Shown here one piece after another: positions 1 through 7,335 of a stretch of 19,828 bases of DNA. Source of the stretch: WLMZ01 sp043747765 (GTDB lineage: Bacteria > Actinomycetota > Acidimicrobiia > Acidimicrobiales > Ilumatobacteraceae); contig JAYTOM010000382.1 in the NCBI GenBank assembly GCA_043747765.1, positions 1-19,828 on the forward strand, given 5' to 3'. The notes beneath the pieces are model-generated. The model made no database searches. It was not told where the DNA came from and saw only the letters and a list, made by a program, of their open reading frames with translations. The position numbers were made by a program, and so were the translations under genes. Each line of letters opens with the position of its first letter. Position 1 is the first letter of the stretch.

Positions 1-343
1 TGGCGATACCGAGGCTGTCCGCCACGTGCGGGTGGATCAGCTTCTGGATTCCTTCGTATAGCGCGAACAGGCCTCCCATGCTGAACAGGACGAGTGCAAC
101 CACGAAGGCCCAGAAGTACCGCTCGTTGCCGAACCCGAATTGGTGACGCTCCGTGGCCCGACGTTGGGCACGTCTGCCGCCGAGCATCAACAGGGCCTGA
201 TTGCCGGTGTCGGCCAACGAATGGCCGGCTTCGGCGAGCAGGCCGGCTGACCCGGTGAGCAGGAAGCCCACGAACTTCGCCACGGCGATACCGAGGTTGG
301 CGAAGAACGCTGCGATGATCGCTTTCCGGCTGCCTTCTTGCAT
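1..343 (-). CDS. Cation diffusion facilitator (CDF) family transporter, N-terminal part
   Basis: Only the first 114 codons lie in the window; the 3' end is cut by the left edge. The protein begins MQEGSRKAII and continues with a hydrophobic segment (residues about 8-30). The sequence HSLADTGNQ follows (residues 41-49), which carries the His-x3-Asp metal-binding pair of CDF transporters (H41, D45). Next come a basic cytoplasmic loop (RRAQRRATERHQFGFGNERY, the family's usual post-TM2 loop) and two more hydrophobic stretches (about 78-97 onward). CDF proteins export Zn2+, Fe2+, Co2+ or similar ions across the inner membrane in exchange for protons; the substrate cannot be read from this fragment. 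The ATG at 343 is the first in-frame start matching the family's N-terminus; no convincing Shine-Dalgarno or -10 was seen. It diverges from the SDR wreck starting at 380. Confidence 0.85.
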   Translation of the reverse strand, partial: MQEGSRKAIIAAFFANLGIAVAKFVGFLLTGSAGLLAEAGHSLADTGNQALLMLGGRRAQRRATERHQFGFGNERYFWAFVVALVLFSMGGLFALYEGIQKLIHPHVADSLGIA

Positions 344-379
344 CTGGCAAGGTTGGCACAGACACGTCGATCTGGGGGT

Positions 380-621
380 ATGAACAGGAGCGACAACAGA
401 TTCGTAAACGCTCGCCAGTCGGCGGGGCGGGTCGCTTTGGTGACTGGCGGTGGCCGTGGACTCGGGGGGACATCGTGATGTTCTCCTCTGTCGCCACATC
501 ACGGATGGCTGCCAATGGTGCTCCGTACAACATGGGCAAGGCCGACGTCGTACTCTGGCTGTGCAGTCAGGCAGCCGGCTGTGTCACCGGGCAGCGCATC
601 GAATGCGACGGTGGCGGTTGA
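380..621 (+). pseudogene. Short-chain dehydrogenase/reductase (SDR) wreck with two internal deletions and a frameshift
   Basis: The ATG at 380 opens a frame encoding RVALVTGGGRGLG, the TGxxxGxG Rossmann motif at the start of classical SDRs. The frame then hits TGA at 476-478. From 469, in another frame, the sequence reads DIVMFSSVATSRM...APYNMGKAD, the SDR catalytic block with Ser-x12-Tyr-x3-Lys. It jumps at once to LWLCSQAAG and VTGQRIECDGGG, the SDR C-terminus, and stops with TGA at 619-621. About 80 of the usual roughly 250 codons remain. The region between the glycine motif and the catalytic Ser, and the region between the YxxxK helix and the C-terminal strand, are both missing. The first junction lies in a run of six G (464-469), compatible with deletion through short G-run homology. 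It cannot make a working enzyme. A sequencing indel could explain the frameshift but not the missing blocks. Confidence 0.85.
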
Positions 622-644
622 CGCCCACACCCGGGCACGTCCGA

Positions 645-650
645 TAGCAT
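645..650 (+). promoter_or_regulatory. -10 hexamer TAGCAT for a leaderless nfuA-like transcript
   Basis: TAGCAT ends 7 nt before the GTG at 658. This TANNNT-N7-start spacing places the transcription start at or next to the start codon. No Shine-Dalgarno sequence precedes the GTG. A TTGACG at 618-623 is too far away (21 bp) to be a standard -35. Confidence 0.55.
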
Positions 651-657
651 TTTCGTC

Positions 658-1296
658 GTGACAACCACCTCTTCGTTCAGCGCAGCTGCCTCGACCGAGT
701 CCGACACGATCATTTCGATCACGGCCGCCGCGCACGAGCAGATCGTGGCGATGCGTGATCAGGAACCGGAGACCGATCGCCTCGGCTTGCGTCTCGAGAT
801 AATCAGCTCGCCGGGCGAGGACTTCCGCTACGACCTGTCGTTCGAGATCGTCACCAAGGCGGTGTTCACGGATGAAGTTCGCACGCACGATGGCATGAAG
901 GTGATCATCCCATCCAAGGACCTCGATCTGCTCGCCAATGCCACGCTGGACTACACCGAGTCCCAGGGTCTCGTGATTCGTAATCCGAACAAGCCTGCCG
1001 CGCCGACGATCGAGGGTCTGGTCAACGACGATCCGCTGTCGGCGGAGGTCGAGAGCGTGATCTCGGCGGAGGTCAATCCGGCGCTGGCCTCGCATGGTGG
1101 TTTCGTCACCTATGTCGGCCACGACACCGAAGGCACGGCGTATCTGACGATGGGCGGCGGCTGCCACGGCTGCTCGATGAGCCGGATGACGATGCTCGAA
1201 GGCGTGCAGACGACGCTCGTCGACCAGATCGAAGGCATCGATCGCGTCAAGGATCTGACCGACCACGCCAGCGGCGAGAAGCCCTTCTACCACTGA
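658..1296 (+). CDS. nfuA: NfuA-type iron-sulfur cluster carrier (degenerate A-type domain plus NifU domain)
   Basis: The 212-residue protein has two parts. Residues about 18-105 resemble the A-type (IscA/HesB) fold but contain no cysteines, as in the degenerate N-terminal domain of NfuA. Residues about 125-203 form a NifU C-terminal domain with the cluster-binding pair in GGGCHGCSMSRMT (C169, C172). NfuA dimers bind a [4Fe-4S] cluster between two CxxC motifs and deliver it to apo-enzymes such as lipoyl synthase or aconitase. The GTG start is supported by TAGCAT 7 nt upstream. The first 17 residues are Ser/Thr-rich and poorly conserved in character. It stands alone: the upstream SDR is dead and the downstream gene is convergent. 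No suf or isc genes are visible nearby. Confidence 0.88.
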   Translation: MTTTSSFSAAASTESDTIISITAAAHEQIVAMRDQEPETDRLGLRLEIISSPGEDFRYDLSFEIVTKAVFTDEVRTHDGMKVIIPSKDLDLLANATLDYTESQGLVIRNPNKPAAPTIEGLVNDDPLSAEVESVISAEVNPALASHGGFVTYVGHDTEGTAYLTMGGGCHGCSMSRMTMLEGVQTTLVDQIEGIDRVKDLTDHASGEKPFYH

Positions 1297-1408
1297 AGAG
1301 AAGGTCGTTCGAGCCCGCGCCATGGGCCAGCTCGTGCCAGAGAGCATCCCTCACAGTCTGCTGGTCGCCCTGACTCCGCGATTCAGAACGGGCGGATCGT
1401 TCGGTCGG

Positions 1409-1445
1409 CCGCCGGAGTCGGCCGTCAGGCGCCAGGACTCGGCGG
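1409..1445. terminator. Possible bidirectional terminator hairpin
   Basis: CCGCCGGAGTC (1409-1419) can pair with GACTCGGCGG (1436-1445), a 10-bp GC-rich stem with one bulged base and a 16-nt loop. It lies in the 206-bp gap between two convergent genes (ends at 1296 and 1503). No U-tract follows on either side, so this is a structural guess. I see no gene in the gap. Confidence 0.3.
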
Positions 1446-1502
1446 AGGGATTCGTCACGTGGCGATTCCCGAAGGCACCCGGAATGCGCAGACAATGGGA
1501 AT

Positions 1503-2267
1503 TCAGGCCCAGCGGATGGTGATGTTGTCACGGAACGAATCGAGCACTGACGGGTCACCGTCGATCGTCAGCAATTCGGTGCCCTGTCGGTTCCACAGGG
1601 CGAGATAGACGTCCGACGCTCGACCACTGATTGCGCAGTCAGCCGGACGACTGGCGCGATCGGTGACCACCGGGCCTTCACTGATCGTCAGGTGCCAGGT
1701 GTGCGCATCGTCGACCAGATTGACCGCCATCGTCAGCGGCGTCGCGGAATGCAGTGGGCTGTGCCGGCGCGGCAAAAATCCGGTGAGGAGCTCGTCGATC
1801 CCATCGGCCGCACAGGTCGACGGGAACGGTGTCACCGACCCGACCGCAGATTCGGCATCGGCCCGATGAACGCCGGTTTCGAAGGCCTGGCGTCTCGCCC
1901 AGAACAACACGGGGGGCGCAGCATCGGCCAGGAAGGTCCAACAAAGGAGATCCTCGGACGCAGCGTGCAATGTCTCGACGAGCGTGTGCCACCCGGCGTC
2001 GAACCATTCGATCAGATGGTCATCGTCCGGAAGTGGACCGAGGAATTCGGGTGGCAGCTCCGACGGACGCATGACGGCCAAGGAGACGATGTTCGTGGCC
2101 CAGCGATGGACCTCGCCGATGTGCAGTAACAGATCCCGCGTCGTCCAGTCGGTGCATGTCGGTATCGATGCGTCCGGCCCGGTGTGGCCCGCTGCGCGAG
2201 AGAGCAGAATTGCGTCTGCCTCGATTCGCTGCAGGTACATCCCGAGATCCAGCATTGGAATCGTCAT
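1503..2267 (-). CDS. Mycothiol-dependent maleylpyruvate isomerase-like / DinB-2 fold protein
   Basis: The 254-residue protein starts MTIPMLDLGMYLQRIEADA and has the N-terminal four-helix DinB/MDMPI fold signature: TDWTTRDLLLHIGEVHRWA (residues 39-57) followed by FETGVHRADAE (129-139). H49, E130 and H134 match the metal-binding His-Glu-His set of mycothiol-dependent maleylpyruvate isomerase. The C-terminal half (about 150-254) resembles the SCP2-like accessory domain, ending in GDPSVLDSFRDNITIRWA. Family members perform mycothiol-linked isomerisation or transfer; the substrate here is unknown. The start at 2267 is chosen because GGGAGA lies 5 nt upstream; the open frame continues 33 codons further but without homology-like sequence. 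It diverges from the phosphotransferase at 2384. Confidence 0.82.
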   Translation of the reverse strand: MTIPMLDLGMYLQRIEADAILLSRAAGHTGPDASIPTCTDWTTRDLLLHIGEVHRWATNIVSLAVMRPSELPPEFLGPLPDDDHLIEWFDAGWHTLVETLHAASEDLLCWTFLADAAPPVLFWARRQAFETGVHRADAESAVGSVTPFPSTCAADGIDELLTGFLPRRHSPLHSATPLTMAVNLVDDAHTWHLTISEGPVVTDRASRPADCAISGRASDVYLALWNRQGTELLTIDGDPSVLDSFRDNITIRWA

Positions 2268-2307
2268 TGCGTTCTCCCTGTCGCCGGCTCGGTCATCGTC
2301 GCGATCA

Positions 2308-2319
2308 GCAATGCATTGC
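2308..2319. promoter_or_regulatory. 12-bp perfect palindrome GCAATGCATTGC in a divergent promoter gap
   Basis: The 12 bases read the same on both strands. The site lies 41 bp upstream of the isomerase-like gene start (2267) and 65 bp upstream of the phosphotransferase start (2384). The half-site CATTGC recurs at 2377-2382, directly before the phosphotransferase GTG. It could be an operator, but no regulator gene is adjacent. Confidence 0.3.
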
Positions 2320-2383
2320 GGACGACTGGACCGGCCATCTGCACAGTTGATCAGATCGGGCCCCATCGTTGTAGAACATTGCA

Positions 2384-3484
2384 GTGACGACCAACAACTC
2401 GAGCCCCTCCTGGCGTGCCCTCGAGGTGTGGCTGCAGCCTCGCCTCACCGGTGCGTCCGACCTGCACCTCGAGCTGCACGGCAAGCCCGGCAGCGGTTTC
2501 TCGGCCGAGACGAGCATCCTGGCGGCGACGTGGACCGGTGGTGACACAGAACACGCGGAGCGGTTCGTCCTGCGCCAGGAGACACCCGATCCTGCGGTGT
2601 ACCCGGCCCAGGTCCCAGGGATCGAAATCGAGATCGATATCCAATACCGGGTCATGGAGGCAATCACGGCCGCCGCAAGCAGGCACGCTGCGATCAGCAT
2701 CCCGATCGCCCCGTTGTACGGTTACGAATCCGACCCGTCGGTGCTGGGCACGCCGTTCTTCGTGATGGGATTCGTGGAAGGAGTCGTGCCGATCGAATCG
2801 CCGATGTACACGCTCGAGGGATTCTTCACAGACGTCTCGGCGGAATCACGTCGCACGATGATCGACGACGGCGTGCGGATGATGGCCGGCATCCACGCCA
2901 TCGACTGGCGTCAGGCAGGGCTGCAGTGGTTGACCGAGGGAGCCACGCCGTCGGTCGCCCGCCAATTCGAGTTGTGGCGTACGTATGCCGAGCGCGAACT
3001 GAACGGCCGCATTCATCCACCGCTCGAACGGGCCTGGATGTGGCTCGACGAGAACCGGCCGGCAGAACCGGAGCCCTCGCTGTGTTGGGGCGATCCTCGT
3101 CCTGGCAACATCATCTGGCACGCGGACCGGGCGGCATGCGTCACCGACTTCGAAGCAGCGGCGATCGCACCCCCCGAGATCGATCTCGGTTGGTGGTTGA
3201 TGTTCGACCGTTGGGTGCACGAGACATCGGGCGTGGAGCGACTCGACGGCGAGCCGACCCGTGCCGAGCAGACCGCACTGTACGAGCAGCTGGCGGACCG
3301 CACCGTCGGTGACACTCTCTGGTACGAAGTCTTCGCGGCTGCCCGCTACTGCGCGATTGTGGTGCGGGTGATGAACCGACTCGTCCTGCGCGGGAGCATG
3401 CCAGCGGACCAGACCGTCTGGATCGACAACCCGGTGGTGCCGTGTCTCGAACAACTGCTCTCAGAAGTGGATGTCAGTCGTTGA
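2384..3484 (+). CDS. APH/ACAD10-like phosphotransferase family protein
   Basis: The 366-residue protein has the aminoglycoside-phosphotransferase/choline-kinase fold. Residues about 40-130 look like the N-lobe (FVLRQE near 61-66, FFVMGFVEG near 125-133). HAIDW is at 171-175. The catalytic loop is CWGDPRPGN (234-242) with Asp237 and Asn242, and the Mg-binding Asp255 lies in VTDFEAAAIAPPEIDLGWW. The usual His of the H-G-D catalytic loop is Trp here, a variant I associate with this actinobacterial subgroup. The family phosphorylates small hydroxylated substrates or acyl-CoA intermediates; the substrate is not evident. The start is GTG with a near-consensus -10 (TAGAAC, 2372-2377) 6 nt upstream. 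The last 11 bp overlap the convergent phosphatase gene. Confidence 0.8.
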   Translation: MTTNNSSPSWRALEVWLQPRLTGASDLHLELHGKPGSGFSAETSILAATWTGGDTEHAERFVLRQETPDPAVYPAQVPGIEIEIDIQYRVMEAITAAASRHAAISIPIAPLYGYESDPSVLGTPFFVMGFVEGVVPIESPMYTLEGFFTDVSAESRRTMIDDGVRMMAGIHAIDWRQAGLQWLTEGATPSVARQFELWRTYAERELNGRIHPPLERAWMWLDENRPAEPEPSLCWGDPRPGNIIWHADRAACVTDFEAAAIAPPEIDLGWWLMFDRWVHETSGVERLDGEPTRAEQTALYEQLADRTVGDTLWYEVFAAARYCAIVVRVMNRLVLRGSMPADQTVWIDNPVVPCLEQLLSEVDVSR

Positions 3485-4271
3485 TGCGGGCGATCACGTC
3501 GCCGTGCAAGAGCCCGTTCGAACTGACGGCCGAGTTCTGTTCATAGGTCCGCGCACCGAGTCGATCGGTCCACGTTCCACCCGCCTCTTCGACGACGATC
3601 TGCGGAGCGGCGAGGTCGTAGGGCTGGACGCCGATCGCATCGACGGCGATCTCGATCGCCCCTTCGGCGACGAGCATGTGCTGCCAGAAGTCGCCGAACC
3701 CGCGAGCCCGATACGACGCCTGCTGCAACTTCACCAAATGGCCGGTCAGCCCGAGTTCGTCCCAGCCGGCGCTGAACGTGACGCAGACCTGAGCGTCGTG
3801 CAGCGAATCGATCGTCGAGACTCGGATCGGCTGACCATTGACGAACGCGCCGTGACCCTTCGCAGCCCACCATCGACGGTTCATCGACGGTGCGGAGACC
3901 ACACCCACGACTGGCCCGACATCGGCATGCGTCAACGCGATCAACGTCGCCCAGACGGGCACGCCGCGTACGAAGTTGCTCGTCCCGTCGACAGGATCGA
4001 CGATCCACTTCCATGGTGTGTCGGTCGGTCCTGACACGCCCGTTTCTTCACCGAAGAAGCAGTGCTGCGGGAACGCTTCGGCAACACGTGACCGCAGTGC
4101 GGCTTCGGTGTTGCGGTCGGCGATCGTGACCTCGCTGCGATCGGGTTTGCGATCGACCACGAACTCGCGCTTCTCGTAGAACGGCAGCGTGATCGCATCG
4201 GCGACATCGGCCAGCGACCGGGCGAACGCCAACTCTGGCGCGAGGTCGCAGAGCCTGGTCTCGGATGTCAT
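3474..4271 (-). CDS. hisN: Inositol-monophosphatase family protein, probably histidinol-phosphatase (HisN-like)
   Basis: The 265-residue protein carries the full set of IMPase metal-site motifs: GEE (E75, E76), DPVDGTSNF (92-100; D92, D95) and PYDLAAP (218-224; D219). The stretch RGFGDFWQHMLVAEGAIEIA (190-209) is closer to actinobacterial HisN (histidinol-phosphate phosphatase, last-but-one reaction type in histidine synthesis) than to inositol- or fructose-bisphosphatases; that sub-assignment is inference. The start at 4271 is the ATG after a GGCGGA-type ribosome site; the open frame runs 26 codons further, but those codons are low-complexity Ser/Thr/Val encoded by the tail of dxs. It lies 13 bp downstream of dxs on the same strand, so the two are probably cotranscribed. 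Its 3' end overlaps the convergent phosphotransferase by 11 bp. Confidence 0.85.
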   Translation of the reverse strand: MTSETRLCDLAPELAFARSLADVADAITLPFYEKREFVVDRKPDRSEVTIADRNTEAALRSRVAEAFPQHCFFGEETGVSGPTDTPWKWIVDPVDGTSNFVRGVPVWATLIALTHADVGPVVGVVSAPSMNRRWWAAKGHGAFVNGQPIRVSTIDSLHDAQVCVTFSAGWDELGLTGHLVKLQQASYRARGFGDFWQHMLVAEGAIEIAVDAIGVQPYDLAAPQIVVEEAGGTWTDRLGARTYEQNSAVSSNGLLHGDVIARIND

Positions 4272-4284
4272 CGTTCCGCCGATT

Positions 4285-6291
4285 TCAGTCGAGCTGGGGA
4301 CGGTCGAGCTGGGGACGGTCGAGCTGTGGAAGGCCGTGAATGGTGGCAACGAGGCCGTCGGCGTCGAGACCGAACTGGGCGAGGATGTGCTCCGGCTTGC
4401 CCTGCGGGATGAAGCGGGTGGGAATGCCGAGCACCTCGACGAACGTGGTCGACGAGAGGTCGTGCACGCGATCGGCGATCATCATACCGATGCCTCCTTC
4501 GCGAATGCCGTCCTCGATGGTCACGACGTAGCGGTGTGCGGCGGCGTCAGCGATCATCGCTGGGTCCAATGGGGCACACGACCTGACATCCCACACAGCA
4601 ATGTCGACGCCACACGCAGCCAACCGCTCAGCGGCTCGTTCCGCCGCAGCGACCATCTTGCCGATCGCGAGGACGCAGACCGACTGCGGTGGATCGGCGG
4701 CTGTGTGGAGCTTGCGACCGAGGAGGCCAGTGCCGACCTCGTGCTCGCCGACCTGACGCGCATCGCCACGCGGATAGCGGATCATCACCGGGCCTTCGTC
4801 GGCTAGCGACATTGCGTCGTGCAACATGACGTGCAGTTCCTGCGCGCTCGATGGGGCGAGAACCCGCATGCCGGGAACTTTCGACAACAGCGCCATGTCG
4901 TACACGCCGTGATGGCTGGCACCATCGGGACCGGTGATGCCAGCCCTGTCGAGGCAGAAGATGACCGGGAGGCGGTGCAGGGCGACGTCGTACACCACCT
5001 GATCCCACGCTCGTGACAAGAACGTCGAGTACAGCGCGACGATCGGGCGCAGGCCGCCCATCGCCATGCCGGCAGCACCTGTGACAGCGTGCTGTTCGGC
5101 GATGCCGACATCGAAGAACCGGTCGGGAAACCGGGTCTCGAACGGGATCAGACCCGTTGGACCAGGCATCGCCGCAGTGATCGCGACGATGCGCGAATCG
5201 GCGTCGGCCTCTTTGATGATTGCCTCGGCGAACGCCTGCGTGTACCCGGTGGGCAGGAACTTCGGTGGCCCGATGCTGGGGTCGAAGATCGGCGCGTCGT
5301 GCAGGTGCTTCTCGTCGTCGTCCTCTGCTGGTGGATAGCCGCGACCCTTTTGGGTCAGGACGTGGATGCAGATCGGACCCTCGGCCGACAGTTCGACAGC
5401 GTTACGCATCGCCGTCTCGAGCGCCTCGATGTCGTGACCGTCGACCGGACCCACGTAGCGCACGCCGAGCGCTTCGAAGAACGACGTCGGCTGCAGGAAT
5501 TCGCGTACGGCGGCTTTGAACGCTTCCATGCCCTTTTCGGCCTGTTGGCCAACGACGGGGAGGTCACGCAAGAAGCGCTCGATCCGTCGCTGACGCCGCA
5601 CATACGTCGGGTTGAGACGGATGTTGGTGAGCCCGTGGCTGAGTTTCTCCGTGATCCGGAACGGTGAACCGTCGATCGACTCGGTGCCGATCACGGGCGG
5701 AGGCAGAACCGGTGCACTCAAAGGAGCTGACGTGAGGTTGGAGATGGTCGGCGCGTAGCTGCGGCCGTTGTCGTTGAGGACGACGATGACGCGCTGCTTA
5801 CTGTGGCCGATGTTGTTGAGGGCCTCGTAGGCCATCCCTCCGGTCATCGACCCGTCACCGATCACGGCCACGATGTGCCGACGATCGCCGTTGGTCCCGA
5901 GATCGCGTGCGACCGCCATGCCGTAGGCGTAGGACAAGACAGTGCTGGCGTGGCTGTTCTCGACGAAATCGTGCGGGCTCTCCTCACGACTCGGATAGCC
6001 GGACAGGCCGTTGGCCTTGCGCAGCTGTTCGAACATCTCGCGTCGACCGGTCACGATCTTGTGCACGTACGCCTGGTGGCCGGTGTCCCACAGAATTGCG
6101 TCGCGCGGTGATTCGAAGACCCTGTGCAGGGCCAACGTCAGTTCCACTGCGCCGAGGTTCGAGCCCAGATGGCCAGCATTCTCGGCGACCGCGTTGACGA
6201 CGAAGTCGCGGATCTCGCCGGCGAGTTCATCCAGTTCGGGGTACGAGAGGTTACGGAGATCAGCCGGCTGGCGGATCGACTCGAGCGTCAT
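4285..6291 (-). CDS. dxs: 1-deoxy-D-xylulose-5-phosphate synthase
   Basis: The 668-residue enzyme condenses pyruvate and glyceraldehyde-3-phosphate, the thiamine-diphosphate-dependent first step of the MEP isoprenoid pathway. Visible signatures are HLGSNLG (41-47), GHQAYVHK (71-78), the ThDP motif GDGSMTGG (145-152) with NDN (173-175), the catalytic Glu399 in FDVGIAEQHA (393-402), and DRAGITGPDGASHHG (448-462). The C-terminal transketolase domain ends near IPQGKPEHILAQFG. It is about 30 residues longer than mycobacterial Dxs as I remember it; the extra length fits a Pro-rich insert near residues 185-215. The very end is a QLDRP repeat. The ATG at 6291 is preceded by TATCGT 10 nt upstream; the 122-codon upstream extension is antisense to the PAP2 gene and rejected. 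Confidence 0.96.
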   Translation of the reverse strand: MTLESIRQPADLRNLSYPELDELAGEIRDFVVNAVAENAGHLGSNLGAVELTLALHRVFESPRDAILWDTGHQAYVHKIVTGRREMFEQLRKANGLSGYPSREESPHDFVENSHASTVLSYAYGMAVARDLGTNGDRRHIVAVIGDGSMTGGMAYEALNNIGHSKQRVIVVLNDNGRSYAPTISNLTSAPLSAPVLPPPVIGTESIDGSPFRITEKLSHGLTNIRLNPTYVRRQRRIERFLRDLPVVGQQAEKGMEAFKAAVREFLQPTSFFEALGVRYVGPVDGHDIEALETAMRNAVELSAEGPICIHVLTQKGRGYPPAEDDDEKHLHDAPIFDPSIGPPKFLPTGYTQAFAEAIIKEADADSRIVAITAAMPGPTGLIPFETRFPDRFFDVGIAEQHAVTGAAGMAMGGLRPIVALYSTFLSRAWDQVVYDVALHRLPVIFCLDRAGITGPDGASHHGVYDMALLSKVPGMRVLAPSSAQELHVMLHDAMSLADEGPVMIRYPRGDARQVGEHEVGTGLLGRKLHTAADPPQSVCVLAIGKMVAAAERAAERLAACGVDIAVWDVRSCAPLDPAMIADAAAHRYVVTIEDGIREGGIGMMIADRVHDLSSTTFVEVLGIPTRFIPQGKPEHILAQFGLDADGLVATIHGLPQLDRPQLDRPQLD
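4288..4326 (-). repeat. 2.6-copy 15-bp tandem repeat at the 3' end of dxs
   Basis: GTCGAGCTGGGGACG occurs at 4288-4302 and 4303-4317, followed by the partial copy GTCGAGCTG at 4318-4326; the copies are identical. Read on the minus strand it encodes QLD-RP-QLD-RP-QLD, the last residues of Dxs, directly before the stop codon at 4285-4287. The unit is a multiple of three, so copy-number change would lengthen or shorten the tail without a frameshift. Confidence 0.9.
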
Positions 6292-6301
6292 AACGGTGGT
6301 C

Positions 6302-6307
6302 ACGATA
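6302..6307 (-). promoter_or_regulatory. -10 hexamer TATCGT for dxs
   Basis: On the minus strand TATCGT stands 10 nt before the dxs ATG (6291), predicting a 5' leader of only a few bases. The hexamer lies within the left arm of an inverted repeat, CGATACT (6303-6309) with AGTATCG (6329-6335), spaced 19 bp, which might be a regulatory site. Confidence 0.45.
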
Positions 6308-6387
6308 CTGCCGTCGAGGCGCGGGCAGAGTATCGGTGTCGAACGGCTCAGGTCTCGGTACCAGGCCGATGAGGTAGGGACCCCGGG

Positions 6388-7335
6388 ATGAACGGTCCTA
6401 GTCTTGAGGCCATCTCGTTGAAGACCGATGACCTCGACCTCGTCACAGGGGTGGTCGAAACCTCTGATCCGACGGCGCCTTCGTCCGGTTGGCCGCGAGG
6501 ACGGACGCTCGCGCTGCGATTGCTGGCCGTTGTCGGGGCCGTCGCGATCTACACCCTGTACCGCCACCTGCGCGTCGGTGCCGGCCGCGACGTCTTCGTC
6601 CACGGACTGCCGGTGCAGCCGTTCCGACACGCACTGACGGTTCTCAAGGTGGAACATGCGCTGGGGCTGGACATCGAACAGGGCCTACAGAGCATGTTCC
6701 TCTCCCACGGTCTGATCATCCGCTTCGCCAACGCCTATTACTCGTGGGCGCACCAGTGGATGACGCTCGGCCTGCTCACCCTGGTGCTGCTGAAGGCGCC
6801 CTGGACAGCGGCGTGGCAGTGGGTCGCGGCCTTACTCCTGCAACTCGGCGTCGCGCTCGTTGTCTTCCGCCTGTACCCGCTGATGCCACCTCGGCTGATG
6901 GATGCCGGAGCCCCGTGGGGAGGTCGGATTCTGGAGCAGGATCTGTCGATGCGTCCGATCGGAATGATCGACACGCTCGTCCAATTCCACGGTCCGTGGT
7001 CTTCCTTGCCGAGTTCCGTGAACTCGTTCACGAATCAGTTCGCGGCTGCGCCCAGCCTGCACTGCGGCTTCGCGATGTGGGTCGGCGTGGTGTGGTGGCA
7101 ATTCGCGAAGGGCCACAGATGGCGCATTCTCGGGCCGCTGCACACGGCGACGATTCTGTTCTGCGTGGTGGTCACCGGCAACCACTGGGTGCTCGACGCA
7201 GTCCTCGGGTGGGTGGTGGCGCTGGCTCTCCTCGGGGTCACCGGGCGCTTGGCTGGCGTCCAACGTGTGATGCGTTCCTACGGCCGGCAGGGCGACAGCA
7301 GCCGGATGTTGTCGACAACCTCGATCTCGCAGTAG
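6388..7335 (+). CDS. PAP2-family integral membrane phosphatase/phosphotransferase (first paralogue)
   Basis: The 315-residue membrane protein has about six hydrophobic segments (near 42-58, 107-123, 125-139, 143-163, 225-240, 250-285). It carries the PAP2 catalytic motifs: PSLH (222-225) and GNHWVLD (264-270; H266, D270). The preceding LYPLMPPRL (162-170) is typical of the PAP2_3 branch that includes Aur1-type inositol-phosphoryl transferases. The expected role is removal or transfer of a phosphate head group on a lipid at the membrane; substrate unknown. A GGGA-type ribosome site lies 7 nt before the ATG. It diverges from dxs across 96 bp. Its last 58 bp overlap the convergent glycosyltransferase gene, and its last 15 or so residues look less conserved, as if recruited from antisense sequence. 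Confidence 0.85.
   Translation: MNGPSLEAISLKTDDLDLVTGVVETSDPTAPSSGWPRGRTLALRLLAVVGAVAIYTLYRHLRVGAGRDVFVHGLPVQPFRHALTVLKVEHALGLDIEQGLQSMFLSHGLIIRFANAYYSWAHQWMTLGLLTLVLLKAPWTAAWQWVAALLLQLGVALVVFRLYPLMPPRLMDAGAPWGGRILEQDLSMRPIGMIDTLVQFHGPWSSLPSSVNSFTNQFAAAPSLHCGFAMWVGVVWWQFAKGHRWRILGPLHTATILFCVVVTGNHWVLDAVLGWVVALALLGVTGRLAGVQRVMRSYGRQGDSSRMLSTTSISQ

Noticed and set aside
450..647. 65-codon plus-strand frame over the SDR remnant
   Set aside because: The SDR motifs are in the other two frames; this frame reads no motif.
499..1347. 282-codon minus-strand open frame over nfuA
   Set aside because: It is antisense to nfuA, whose CxxC domain and promoter are clear.
6292..6657. 122-codon upstream extension of dxs
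   Set aside because: It is antisense to the PAP2 start, has no Dxs character, and begins before the TATCGT promoter.
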